A stretch of DNA of 25,121 nucleotides from contig CAYQUC010000047.1 of assembly GCA_964420605.1 (NCBI GenBank), forward strand, positions 1-25,121. The letters run 5' to 3'. Source of the stretch: CAYQUC01 sp964420605. Lineage in GTDB: Bacteria; Pseudomonadota; Gammaproteobacteria; UBA6429; Thiohalophilaceae. Below the pieces are notes generated by a model. That model did no database searches and was not told the origin of the DNA. It saw nothing but the letters and a program-made list of their open reading frames with translations. The translations under genes and the position numbers were made by a program. Positions within the stretch are counted from its first letter, which is position 1. Every line of letters begins with the position of its first letter. This document shows, one piece after another, positions 1 through 6,304 of this stretch.

Positions 1-368
1 AACATTATTTTATCTATGGTTAAAAAAATTTAAACTTCATATAAAGCCTAACTTAGTTCAGTTTTATATTAATGAATATACATAATAATTTATTTTTTTA
101 ATGTTTTTCATCATCACAAGAATAGTAAGTAATAATAATGTAATTTTTTTTGTATCTAACAATTTTCAGTATTAACATTAAAAAAATTGTTTATTTTAAT
201 TAACGTAATTTAAAAAAATTCGAATGAGTTTTATAAGCGCCTCATTTAAAGAATTACTATTCTATGTTTAATTGTATTTTCTTACAAAAATAATATATAT
301 TTCAAATTTAGCAATAAAAATAATCATGAAAAAAGACAATACACCATTACCATAATAATACTGTGATA
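1..368. other. AT-rich stretch, no gene seen
   Basis: Very AT-rich with frequent stops in all frames. I see no convincing coding region, RNA gene or terminator. A run resembling part of the intergenic repeat (AACTTAGTTCAG near position 51) is too short to call. Confidence 0.5.
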
Positions 369-464
369 TTAAGTAGGCCTTTTTAGAACTCCAACAAAGC
401 CTAAAACTAAAACCATCATTGGTATTTTTAAACCACGAAATGTTTCTTTAAAGTGAGTCGGCAT
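369..464 (-). CDS. possible 31-residue single-pass membrane peptide
   Basis: A short frame reading MPTHFKETFRGLK, then a hydrophobic run (IPMMVLVLGFVGVL), ending KRPT and TAA. It is preceded by an AGGG element seven bases before the ATG, which is good SD spacing and the main reason to list it. The layout, a basic N-terminus with one membrane helix, fits small bacterial membrane proteins, but it could also be the 5' remnant of a decayed gene, since the surroundings are gene-poor. I recognise no family. Repeat copy A lies about 60 bp upstream of its start. Confidence 0.3.
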   Translation of the reverse strand: MPTHFKETFRGLKIPMMVLVLGFVGVLKRPT

Positions 465-527
465 ATTTTATCCCTGCAACTTCATTGAATCTTTTATTTC
501 GTAAATTATTAATCACCAACATAAATA

Positions 528-693
528 ACGTCGATGGTATCCACTAAACCGCTGTGAATAAACTTAACTTAATCTGAATAAATTTATCTTAAACGCACGA
601 TTTTAAATGCAAAATAACTTGCTTAAAGTGTCATTACTATCTAATTATATTTCTATTATCATTAACTTCAATTAGCTAACATTGTCCGACCAG
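528..693. repeat. intergenic repeat copy A (~166 bp)
   Basis: Shares an ordered set of blocks with copies B (9071-9267) and C (9683-9869): ACGTCGATGGTATCCA at the left, AACTTAACTTA, an imperfect stem-loop at 588-628 bounded by CTTAAA...TTTAAG-like arms, AATTAGCTAAC, and TTGTCCGACC at the right. Its right end lies about 27 bp from the stop codon of the minus-strand gene at 720. No open frame lies inside it. It looks like a non-coding dispersed element, possibly MITE-like, and it has no obvious terminal inverted repeats. Confidence 0.7.
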
Positions 694-719
694 CTTTCCC
701 CCACATCATATTTTAAAAA

Positions 720-1130
720 TCAATTCAACAACTCTAAAAAATGATTTCTTACATCTTCTTGACATGCAACAACGATAATAATGATATGCATAATACTCGC
801 AACAAAAAACATTGATGAACCGACCAATTCAATCATAAAAAATTCCGGCCAAGGGATTGAAATATGTATCAAAAATGCTGCTAACGCATCCCATATAGCT
901 AGTGCATTCCACACAATAATAGCAACCCACACCCATAAGCCTGTTTTCTTTACTATAAGAAATGCTATCCATATCGCCGTCACGCCAATAATGGCATCAC
1001 CAACTAAAGGCATTAACCAAGCTGCCGGCGGATCGCCCGGCATAACGCCACCAACGCGGTGTATAAAAGCGAGCGTCATTGCACGCCCTGATAACATCAA
1101 AGTCAAAACCAACATTAATTTTATATACAT
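720..1130 (-). CDS. small four-helix membrane protein, unknown family
   Basis: About 136 residues with four hydrophobic segments (roughly residues 3-20, 40-60, 66-90 and 100-122), so an integral inner-membrane protein. I chose the ATG at 1130 because GGAG stands eight bases upstream. A GTG nine bases further upstream would overlap that SD. It is transcribed divergently from the HxlR-type regulator at 1267, and both share a 136-bp region with two palindromes, so the regulator probably controls it. HxlR regulators often control a divergent neighbour, commonly a redox or detoxification gene, but I recognise no such domain here. The function is unknown. Confidence 0.75.
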   Translation of the reverse strand: MYIKLMLVLTLMLSGRAMTLAFIHRVGGVMPGDPPAAWLMPLVGDAIIGVTAIWIAFLIVKKTGLWVWVAIIVWNALAIWDALAAFLIHISIPWPEFFMIELVGSSMFFVASIMHIIIIVVACQEDVRNHFLELLN

Positions 1131-1190
1131 ATAAGTCACTCCGGTTCAAGATAAATTTGTAAGTCATTGAAAATATTGTTCAAAACAACA

Positions 1191-1207
1191 ACTTGCTAAA
1201 TGCAAGT
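1191..1207. promoter_or_regulatory. palindrome 1, putative HxlR-type operator
   Basis: ACTTGC-TAAAT-GCAAGT is a perfect 6-bp inverted repeat with a 5-bp spacer. It lies just downstream of the -10 of the leftward promoter. It matches the second palindrome at 1227-1243 with centres 36 bp apart. Divergent placement beside an HxlR gene makes it a likely binding site (inference). Confidence 0.6.
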
Positions 1208-1213
1208 ACTTAT

Positions 1214-1241
1214 ATTATAGAGCACTACTTGTATAATGCAA
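1214..1241 (-). promoter_or_regulatory. sigma70-type promoter for the membrane protein
   Basis: On the minus strand, TTGCAT (1241-1236), a 16-bp spacer and TATAAT (1219-1214) form a near-consensus promoter. Transcription would start near 1207 and run into the gene at 1130. Its -35 lies within palindrome 2 and palindrome 1 covers the start region, so a bound regulator would block it. Confidence 0.6.
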
Positions 1242-1243
1242 GT
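1227..1243. promoter_or_regulatory. palindrome 2, putative HxlR-type operator
   Basis: ACTTGT-ATAAT-GCAAGT has five of six paired positions and shares half-sites with palindrome 1. A plus-strand TATAAT (1232-1237) lies inside it and could be the -10 of the HxlR gene, giving a leader of about 23 bases and suggesting autoregulation. Confidence 0.6.
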
Positions 1244-1266
1244 GGATATTATGGTAGACTAGAATT

Positions 1267-1719
1267 ATGCAGAAATTAAATAACCAGACTAGCGGTATAT
1301 GTCCTGTTAACTATGCGCTTGATATTTTCGGCGATAAGTGGAGCCTTCTTATCCTTAGGGACATTGTATTTAAAAATAAGAAATATTACGGCGAGTTCTT
1401 GATGTCACCAGAAAAGATATCAACAAACATTTTAGCGAACCGATTACTTAAAATGGAATCTGAAGGACTTCTATCAAAAACTCAAGATACACAAAATTTA
1501 TCCAAATTTGTATATCAGCTCACTTCAAAAGGAAAAGACCTAATCCCAGTACTACTGGATTTAATTGAATGGGGGGCAAAATATGATCCTCAGGAAAACG
1601 TATCAAGTGACATAATCAAAGGTGCACCTCAAAATCTATTAACTCGTTTACACCAAGAAAGAGAACAATTGATAGATGAAATAACACAAAATATAAATCA
1701 AGATCTCAAGCTTGATTGA
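1267..1719 (+). CDS. HxlR-family winged-helix transcriptional regulator
   Basis: 150 residues, slightly longer than usual for the family. Residues 12-105 show the HxlR (PF01638) pattern: a conserved Cys in GICPVNYALD (residue 12), then FGDKWSLLILRDIVF, a helix-turn-helix around KISTNILANRLLKMESEGLL, and a wing ending near YQLTSKGKDLIPVL. In HxlR relatives such as YodB and HypR the matching N-terminal Cys senses electrophiles or oxidants, so redox sensing is possible here. The charged 40-residue tail is unassigned. It is divergent from a membrane protein, with two palindromes between them. I see no strong SD. The start is supported by the conserved domain beginning soon after it. Confidence 0.92.
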   Translation: MQKLNNQTSGICPVNYALDIFGDKWSLLILRDIVFKNKKYYGEFLMSPEKISTNILANRLLKMESEGLLSKTQDTQNLSKFVYQLTSKGKDLIPVLLDLIEWGAKYDPQENVSSDIIKGAPQNLLTRLHQEREQLIDEITQNINQDLKLD

Positions 1720-2326
1720 AAATAGGGTCATGACTCCTAAGATTAAATACTTAATACAATAAAACTTCTGAATTCAAGTTATAAGGGCATACCCCTTAAC
1801 TTTCTCCCAACATAAAGTGAGCAAATCTTGACTTACTAACAGTGCATTTGAAAAGCATACTTATAAAATGAGTTCCAACTTAGCATCCCGCTACTCCCCT
1901 TACCCTAACAACATTACTTTTTATAACGATGCCGAGTGGTATTCTTTTTAAGTAAATCAGTAGTAACAGATTAAATTACTTATATAACCAAGATTCTCAT
2001 CCATCAAAGAATTCAATAGAATATTTTTTATTCAATATATTATTTATCAGTTTCGGGAACGTCGATGCTATCCAGCCAATAGCTCGTGATGATTGTCCAC
2101 ATTGCATTAAACTATATAATGTCTTTTTCAAAATAAAATTTAAGAAGGATTTAGCTTTTCCTCAATACCGATTAATGACCAGCAACTTAGTACTGGTAAT
2201 TTATTAGTTTTTCTATTCCGAATTCAAGTATTAAAATTAGCGCTGGTTATTTAACTAAATCACTACGCCCCATTTATTGCTTTAACTTCTAATTCTGAAA
2301 ACATTCTTACAGCTAAGAAATTAACG
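1720..2326. other. gene-free stretch with repeat remnant
   Basis: No coding region is supported here. It holds a partial copy of the intergenic repeat (1996-2101). A 23-bp stretch at 1812-1834 (AGTG.G.AAAT.TTGACTTA) also occurs at 9653-9675, just left of repeat copy C. The high density of stops suggests decayed sequence left of the insertion sequence. Confidence 0.5.
1996..2101. repeat. intergenic repeat copy D, probably internally deleted
   Basis: CTCATCCATCAAAGAATTCAA matches the left flank of copy B, and TTTCGGGAACGTCGATGCTATCCAG matches the left blocks of copies C and A. The central stem-loop and the AACTTAACTTAG block are absent. A TTGTCCAC resembling the right end follows soon after. 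The best reading is a left end joined to a remnant right end. Confidence 0.5.
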
Positions 2327-2353
2327 AGCCTGCCCCTGAGCGATCCCCACGAA
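2327..2353. repeat. IS left end: 9-bp target duplication plus inverted repeat
   Basis: Positions 2327-2335 (AGCCTGCCC) match 3627-3635 (AGTCTGCCC) at 8 of 9 bases. Positions 2336-2353 (CTGAGCGATCCCCACGAA) match the reverse complement of 3609-3626 at 16 of 18. Duplications of about 9 bp are usual for IS4-family elements. Confidence 0.75.
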
Positions 2354-3626
2354 TTATCAAGACTTAGCCACGTTTAATGCTAAGTCGAACATTATTTCTA
2401 ATGCTTTACTAATCTCTTTATCATCTAGAATAAATCTTTTATCATTGGCAACACGCAAGCCAATAAAGTTAACAGACAAAACGTTTTTGTGTTTAACCGT
2501 ATTGGCTTGATATTGCCAATGTTGATTTGTCATTTTAGCAGCTACACCAAGAATCCATAAAAAAAATAAAGCTAACATCACTATCATTAATAAAATGTGT
2601 AAACGTTTTGTTTTATAGGTTCCGTGTAATTCAAATCCTAAACCAAAACGTGCATTTTTTACATCTCGAAAAGTTTCTGCAATTTTCATTCTAGTAGAAT
2701 AAATGTTTTTTACCTTTTTAGCCAATTTAGAGTACGATTTAATCGATGTTGCTAACAACCAAGGTTCTTTTCCACTTGATGCATTTTTCAAACTATGACT
2801 TGATTTTGTTTTATCTCCAAACTTTGTTTTCTTTATTCTACCCTTTGACTTTCCTTTGTAATAACCAATTCACATTCAAGTGGCGTTGCTTTTGTTAAGA
2901 ATACATGCCCTAGATATTTTGGCGTGGACGTTGCTTGACTATAGTATGTTTTACAATCTTTCCAAGTATCATACACGCTAGCAGTACAGTCTTTAATCAT
3001 ATTCTTATTTCGTATTCGACCAACCCAATCCCAACCAAGAGCTTCAACTTCTCTAAACCAAGTCGTACGAAATCCAGCATCAGTAACTAAAATAGGGGTA
3101 CAATTTTTTTCGATCATCTCATTTAAATTTTCTAAAAAAGAACGGTGTGTTTTCAGTTTTTATTTTGTATCAAGCGTATGTACTTCTTCATACAAGATTA
3201 TTGAACGACCTTCTAATGCTAAACTTGCGCATAATAAAAAATGACCTTTCTTTTCATCGCAATTTGAGTCATTGCATGTTAAACATTTTTATGCTCTGCA
3301 TAGAGATGAATGTTTGATAGCAATCTATCTGTACGCTTTATACAATGCTTTTCTTATGCTTCACTCTCTATCGCGCGACCTAATCCTGTTACTGTACTTC
3401 TCTTTTCACTTATTGCTGCCACTATACTGGCTTTTAATGATTTAAGTCTGACTTGGTGCATCCAGTTTAATGCATCGTCCATTATATTATGACATACTCG
3501 AGTTGCGTGCATGGTGAGATCCTTTTGTTGGCTTAGTCACCTCTAATTGATCACATATCACCATGCATGTCTATTTATTTTTTATAACTCCTTGTTTTTG
3601 ATTACGTTTTCGTGGGGATACCTCAG
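2336..3626 (-). mobile_element. degenerate IS4-family insertion sequence
   Basis: A 1291-bp element bounded by 18-bp inverted repeats (16/18) and flanked by a 9-bp direct repeat with one mismatch. It contains one minus-strand transposase gene that is clearly broken. The retained ends mean it could in principle be moved by an intact relative acting in trans. The mutated target duplication and multiple lesions suggest an old insertion. Its right edge is about 32 bp from the stop of the immunity gene, so it lies at the border of the toxin module. Confidence 0.85.
2357..3512 (-). pseudogene. IS4-family DDE transposase, inactivated
   Basis: Read from ATG 3512, the N-terminus (MHATRVCHNIMDDALNWMHQ) and later blocks (KHCIKRTDRLL; HFLLCASLALEGRSIILYEEVHT; CTPILVTDAGFRTTWFREVE; YSTRMKIAETFRDVKNARFG) follow the IS4-family order. 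Lesions visible: TAA at 3356-3354; loss of the segment that normally carries the first catalytic Asp (the DWS region), between NIHLYAEHKNV and DEKKGHF; TAA at 3162-3160; a single-base shift near 2855 that splits VITK from YKGKSKGR; and Ala where the YREK motif should have its catalytic Glu (codon GCA instead of GAA/GAG). Only the second Asp (VTDAGF) remains of the DDE triad, so it cannot be active. Confidence 0.88.
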
Positions 3627-3635
3627 AGTCTGCCC
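3609..3635. repeat. IS right end: inverted repeat plus 9-bp target duplication
   Basis: TTCGTGGGGATACCTCAG (3609-3626) is the inverted partner of the left end with two mismatches. AGTCTGCCC (3627-3635) is the partner of the left target duplication. Confidence 0.75.
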
Positions 3636-3667
3636 CCTTGAAATGAAATGCGATTTTCTCAAATAGT

Positions 3668-4135
3668 TTATTCTTCAAACATTGAAAGAAACTCAGTAAA
3701 ATTTTTTGCTACAAAATGAAGTGCATCCTCATCACCATCACCAAAGTAATCCCAATCAAGAAATATAATTGATGGATTGTTTTTTGAGTCACGGAAATCT
3801 AAACAGAAAAGACTCGCTCCGCCAGCTTTAGCAAATGGAATAATTAGTGGGCTATATTTTTCTCGTGTGATTATTTCGTGTTTTCTTATGATACTTGAAG
3901 TGTATTTTTTATTACTTGGATCATTTTCAAAATGCAGTAAGATAGTAAGCATTGAACCACTGCTAATACCACAAGGTACCGGAGTTTTACCTTGATGTTG
4001 CGATGCAACATCAAGGTAATCTTCGGGAAATTTTATATTTAATTTAGATTCAATTTCTTCAACCTGAGAAATCGAAGCTATATGATCTTCATCCCATAAA
4101 TAGTTATTCCAAGTAACATTCATATATTTTACCAT
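3668..4135 (-). CDS. SMI1/KNR4 (SUKH-1) family immunity protein
   Basis: 155 residues with the SMI1/KNR4 pattern: an N-terminal helix with ISQVEEIESKLNIKFPEDYLDVASQHQG, a core strand region (SPLIIPFAKAGGASLFCLDFRD), the acidic turn IIFLDWDYFGDGDEDALHFVAKNF, and a final helix FTEFLSMF. SUKH proteins are common immunity partners of nuclease toxins, binding and blocking the toxin in the cytoplasm of the producer. It starts five bases after the stop of the WHH nuclease gene, so the two are almost certainly co-transcribed. An AGAGA stretch inside the end of the toxin gene may be its SD. An alternative ATG lies four codons downstream. No signal peptide is seen. Confidence 0.9.
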   Translation of the reverse strand: MVKYMNVTWNNYLWDEDHIASISQVEEIESKLNIKFPEDYLDVASQHQGKTPVPCGISSGSMLTILLHFENDPSNKKYTSSIIRKHEIITREKYSPLIIPFAKAGGASLFCLDFRDSKNNPSIIFLDWDYFGDGDEDALHFVAKNFTEFLSMFEE

Positions 4136-4140
4136 TTAAA

Positions 4141-6030
4141 CTATTTTCTCTTTGAGCGATAACCACCGCCCCATATTGCCATACCACCCGTATGCCTGAA
4201 AGAACCATGCGGTTCATCATAGACTAATTGCATTCTACCCGTATCTTGATGATGATGCCATGTCATATCTGGTGGTGGTGATTGAACAGAAGGATCTTTT
4301 TCAATGTGTTTTATTTGAGCCTTTGTTAATCCCATTTTTTTAACCAAAGACGGGTCTTTCTTTAATGCCTCTCGTAAATTTTCATTCGCAGCCTTAAAAT
4401 GCTCTCTATCTTTACCTGAGCCTATATGTTTTTTGTCAATAACAGTGTCAAACTTGCAGTCAAGCTTTATAAACCCATCTTTGTCATAAAATGCTTTTTG
4501 ACCATCGATTTCATGGTATTGCCCATTCTTAGCACCTTCGGGCATTCTAATAGTTTTTGATTCTGCTGCTGTTTTTCCATAAGGAATTACACGACCATCA
4601 GCCGTTAATTGAGGCTTCTGAGATTTACCAAATTTATGCTTAAACTTCCCAAAATACGATTTAATCACTTTAAACGCATGACTACCAGCTTTTAAAAAAA
4701 CCCCTCCCACAGCCGCGCCAACAACTTCAATCGCCACCATATCAAACAATTGTTTTTTAGCTTGATTACGCATAACCAATGGTGCGCCATTAGATTCCAA
4801 AGCAAGTTCAATATTGAGCTTAACATTAACAATCGTTTTAGCAGCATCAATTACTAACATCATGCTAGGGTTTACGGCCAATGCAGTATCTAATTTGGAT
4901 ATACTTTTACCAATAGAATTTTCAGCAAAGAAAATAGTTAAAGTATTATTCATGGCTTCGTGAAACTCACTTGTTGCATCAATAAAACCGGCTGTTTTCT
5001 TAGCTTCTAGTTTATCTATCAGCGCTGTCTTGGTCTCATCGCTTAAATGCCCCCCAAAAATAGCCGTCACATTCTTATCAATAAATGCTTTATCACCACT
5101 ACCGGAATAAAATATATTAAAATCACCAGTAACATTGCTTGCAAAAGATTTTACTTTATTCGTTACTTTTGAACCTGTAGCAGTTTCACTAAAATCATCT
5201 TTTTTATCAACCAGTCCAGATTTTATCGCTAAATTATGAACTAAGATTGCCTCTGGACTTTTATTATATTCACTCCACTGAAACGTATTGAGTAGTTCAA
5301 TATCCTCAGCGGTGTAAGCGATGATAGTCGGTTTTAAAATAACACTAAATGATACGCTGTGACTATAACCACCCGATACTGTTGCGGTTAGTTTATAGTC
5401 TCCGGCTCTTACTGGTAATGTTCCATCCCATTTATCCCACGCAGTTGATTTGGATTCACTACCAACGTCACTGCCAGTCCAAGACAATTCGATGTTTTTA
5501 GCGTTTGATGAACTTCCTTCAATGACGATACCTCGTAAACCACGAGTGATAACTGTTGTTTTTTTGGGGGTGGTTATTAAAACACTTGGAATTTCATCTT
5601 GATCAAATCCTGCGACATATGGGTGATAGAGTTCTAATGGTTTTTCACCACGATTATAGGCTGCCATTGCCGCACTTTTATTCGCCAAAACAATAGTTAA
5701 TTTTTCAACATCGGATAATCCTGACATGGGAGCAGAAACAACATTATTACTACCGCCAGAACCACTACTTCTTGGAACTATAAATCCCCTTATTCCGTTT
5801 AATGATATGGGATTTCGATCTAGTCCGTATTTACCTTTTTTGAATTGCCGAACACAAATTATGTTTTCTGCACGTAGATCAGTGCATGAAATTTCTGAGA
5901 GTGTTAATTCATGGCAATCACAAAGAGAACCGTACACTCGTAAAATATCGACAATGGAAGTATCAAGTGTATTGGAATTAACTGGCTTTCTCTGAATTTT
6001 TTCATCATCTGAATTATCAAAGTCGCTCAT
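4141..6030 (-). CDS. polymorphic toxin with C-terminal WHH (HNH/Endo VII) nuclease
   Basis: 629 residues. The C-terminus carries the WHH nuclease signature (PF14414 type): TWHHH at 590-594, GRMQLV at 598-603, His 608, then HTGG at 613-616 and a final IWG. Such domains cut nucleic acid through a treble-clef metal site. A basic linker around 450-490 precedes a charged region ending in SPPPDM. Residues about 170-245 look like an Ig-like beta domain (LRGIVIEG... AGDYKLTATVSGGYSHSVSFSVIL). Residues 1-165 and 245-445 match nothing I recognise, and I see no signal peptide, PAAR, RHS or haemagglutinin repeats, so the delivery route is unknown. The SUKH immunity gene follows directly. No secretion-system gene is in the window. 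Confidence 0.85.
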   Translation of the reverse strand: MSDFDNSDDEKIQRKPVNSNTLDTSIVDILRVYGSLCDCHELTLSEISCTDLRAENIICVRQFKKGKYGLDRNPISLNGIRGFIVPRSSGSGGSNNVVSAPMSGLSDVEKLTIVLANKSAAMAAYNRGEKPLELYHPYVAGFDQDEIPSVLITTPKKTTVITRGLRGIVIEGSSSNAKNIELSWTGSDVGSESKSTAWDKWDGTLPVRAGDYKLTATVSGGYSHSVSFSVILKPTIIAYTAEDIELLNTFQWSEYNKSPEAILVHNLAIKSGLVDKKDDFSETATGSKVTNKVKSFASNVTGDFNIFYSGSGDKAFIDKNVTAIFGGHLSDETKTALIDKLEAKKTAGFIDATSEFHEAMNNTLTIFFAENSIGKSISKLDTALAVNPSMMLVIDAAKTIVNVKLNIELALESNGAPLVMRNQAKKQLFDMVAIEVVGAAVGGVFLKAGSHAFKVIKSYFGKFKHKFGKSQKPQLTADGRVIPYGKTAAESKTIRMPEGAKNGQYHEIDGQKAFYDKDGFIKLDCKFDTVIDKKHIGSGKDREHFKAANENLREALKKDPSLVKKMGLTKAQIKHIEKDPSVQSPPPDMTWHHHQDTGRMQLVYDEPHGSFRHTGGMAIWGGGYRSKRK

Positions 6031-6099
6031 GCTTTGGACTCTGCTGTTTCATTTTTGGATGATGTTTTATAGAGAATAACACATAGACAACACGGCACA

Positions 6100-6116
6100 G
6101 GTCGAACGTTTCGACC
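6100..6116. promoter_or_regulatory. 17-bp palindrome upstream of the toxin gene
   Basis: GGTCGAA-CGT-TTCGACC is a perfect 7-bp inverted repeat about 70 bp upstream of the toxin ATG. It has no T-run on either side, so a protein-binding site is more likely than a terminator. The function is inferred from position only. Confidence 0.35.
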
Positions 6117-6255
6117 ATGTAATCGTTATTACTATTCCTTTTAGATAAAAAACCCATTTAATTTGCTTTCCTGCAAATAAATTTTTATTTTAGTAGAATC
6201 ATTCTACACCCTTAAAAGTATAAATATATTTCGTAGCATTCTTAAAAATTTTTAC

Positions 6256-6277
6256 TCACCAACTTTAAAGCTGGTGA
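6256..6277 (-). terminator. possible terminator after the large lipoprotein gene
   Basis: TCACCA-x-CTTTAAAG-x-TGGTGA forms a 10-bp stem with one A-C mismatch, 28 bp past the lipoprotein stop. On the minus strand it is followed within a few bases by AAAAATTTTT, a late U-run. It is plausible but not textbook. Confidence 0.4.
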
Positions 6278-6304
6278 TCCGGCATACTGTAAATAATACT
6301 CTTC

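Noticed and set aside
781..1134. 117-residue plus-strand frame
   Set aside because: It is antisense to the membrane protein gene, which has a promoter and SD. The opposite frame has neither.
1696..1717. Inverted repeat AATCAAG...CTTGATT at the end of the HxlR gene as a terminator
   Set aside because: It lies inside the last codons, is AT-rich and has no following T-run.
3310..3492. 60-residue plus-strand frame
   Set aside because: It is antisense to the N-terminal part of the broken transposase and has no SD or recognisable domain.
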